From Corallococcus soli (GTDB taxonomy: Bacteria > Myxococcota > Myxococcia > Myxococcales > Myxococcaceae), in the NCBI RefSeq assembly GCF_014930455.1, contig NZ_JAAIYO010000002.1, positions 248,001 through 312,000 of the forward strand: a stretch of DNA of 64,000 bases, written 5' to 3'. Every line of letters begins with the position of its first letter. The first letter of the stretch is position 1. The translations under genes were made by a program, and so were the position numbers. Positions 63,318 to 64,000 of the stretch are shown here, piece by piece. The notes beneath the pieces are model-generated. The model was not told the DNA's origin, did not search any database, and saw only the letters and a list, made by a program, of their open reading frames with translations.

Positions 63318-64000
63318 TTAGCGACTCGAACGTCCGTCCGGAAAGAGATTCTCCCACTCAGCAGCGAGGAATTGATGCAGTGATGCCGCCGCCGTATAGG
63401 CAGCATAAGGTTGCCACGCATCGTTTTTGTTGTTGTCGGCGAAGTCGCATACTGACTTGAAGGCCAGGTACGGAATTTCAGGGGAGACCGTGTCGCGACA
63501 GGCACAATGCACTGCGTATGCTTCCATTTCGAGGCCGATAAGCTTGCGCCAATGCAGCTCAATGTCGTCAACCACCTTGCGGGTAGCGACGACATTGGGA
63601 CCCGAGGCGAGCGGGCCAATGACTAATTTGGGTGGCCGCTCAGGCTTGGGGCCAGCCCAATTGCGCCAGACATCATACAGCCCGCGACCGTTGGCTTGCC
63701 ACTCCTTTAGTAAGGACAAGAGCCGCGAATTGATATGGGCCGGATTGGGGTCCGGGCTGAATGCGAGCTTCTCTCCGTCATCGGTGAGTTTTCCCGAGGT
63801 GTAGTCAAACGTAATGTTTGGCGAGAGTACGTCACCGAAGCCTCCGGAGTCCACGCGGGACCCGGCTGCGATGCCTACCATTGCAACGAGCCGAGGCTTG
63901 AAGCGGAGGATCATTTTTGTGGCCAGCGCGGCAGAGGCGGGGGCGCCCATGTGGTTGGGTGCAGCCGCGATCACCTGTAGGCGTGTGCCCGCTGTGGTCG
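63318..64000 (-). CDS. Nucleoside phosphorylase-fold effector (N-terminus beyond right edge)
   Basis: At least 226 residues; the frame is open to the window end (DHSGTRLQVIAAAPNHMG). PNP/MTA-SAH nucleosidase features: LVAMVGIAAGSR, GDVLSPNITFDYTSGK, the catalytic/ribose Glu in IGLEMEAYAVHCA, and the base-binding Asp in YLAFKSVCDFADNNKNDAW, with AAYTAAASLHQFLAAEW at the end. The missing N-terminus would hold a further domain; in relatives this is a response-regulator receiver or another sensor. Such PNP domains serve as ATP-cleaving effectors in anti-phage systems (Detocs and others). Base composition is lower in GC than the rest of the window. Confidence 0.8.
   Translation of the reverse strand, partial: TTAGTRLQVIAAAPNHMGAPASAALATKMILRFKPRLVAMVGIAAGSRVDSGGFGDVLSPNITFDYTSGKLTDDGEKLAFSPDPNPAHINSRLLSLLKEWQANGRGLYDVWRNWAGPKPERPPKLVIGPLASGPNVVATRKVVDDIELHWRKLIGLEMEAYAVHCACRDTVSPEIPYLAFKSVCDFADNNKNDAWQPYAAYTAAASLHQFLAAEWENLFPDGRSSR

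Overview
The window is high-GC, gene-dense bacterial DNA that looks like a chromosome segment of a fruiting myxobacterium (Myxococcota, Myxococcus/Corallococcus type). The evidence is many lipoproteins with EGF, HAF, FG-GAP and myxobacterial Cys-rich modules, a DUF1592/DUF1552 pair, FixJ-type regulation and polymorphic-toxin genes. The genus is an inference; no rRNA or tRNA gene was seen.

Layout. 0-8 kb: a haloalkane dehalogenase running off the left edge, divergent from a LysR regulator; a 63-bp tandem repeat; a secreted endonuclease/exonuclease/phosphatase-like protein with a small exported partner; an ArsR-SRPBCC pair with a palindrome over the start codon; RtcB RNA ligase. 8-16 kb: a 5'-nucleotidase lipoprotein, an RND efflux pump with its adaptor, an SMR exporter behind a folded leader, and an endonuclease V-like protein. 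16-23 kb: surface or secreted proteins and an ABC-2 exporter (one ATPase, two DUF3526-type permeases).

23.3-28.5 kb is an accessory island of lower GC: a ketosynthase-fold protein without catalytic residues, an AHH nuclease toxin, an Imm11/DUF1629 immunity protein, and a second immunity-like gene cut by an IS66 (tnpC-only) element that is itself truncated. 28.6-41.6 kb: lipoproteins with EGF/FG-GAP and YWTD modules, an astacin protease, a beta-trefoil protein, a two-component system, an FAD monooxygenase and a DUF2911 protein.

41.6-49.7 kb: a bacillithiol operon (bshC-bshB1-bshA), divergent from a PIG-L deacetylase / small membrane protein / sodium-solute symporter operon. 49.8-53.6 kb: a DUF1592-type c-heme protein and a Tat-exported DUF1552 protein. 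53.8-58.4 kb: ISL3 and IS3 remnants, an MPPED-type phosphoesterase, a class C beta-lactamase-like lipoprotein, and an ECF41 sigma factor with its carboxymuconolactone decarboxylase partner and a matching promoter. 58.4-61.3 kb: a lipoprotein with three repeated modules and a beta-propeller. 61.7-63.3 kb is an insertion-sequence graveyard (IS3, group II intron 5' end, IS66 tnpA/tnpB, broken IS5). The right edge holds the C-terminal part of a nucleoside-phosphorylase-fold effector of a type used in phage defence.

A dispersed intergenic element with repeated TGACGCA boxes and a conserved right box recurs four times in one orientation (28.4, 34.2, 38.9 and 55.0 kb). It is probably the end of an IS whose transposase lies outside the window.
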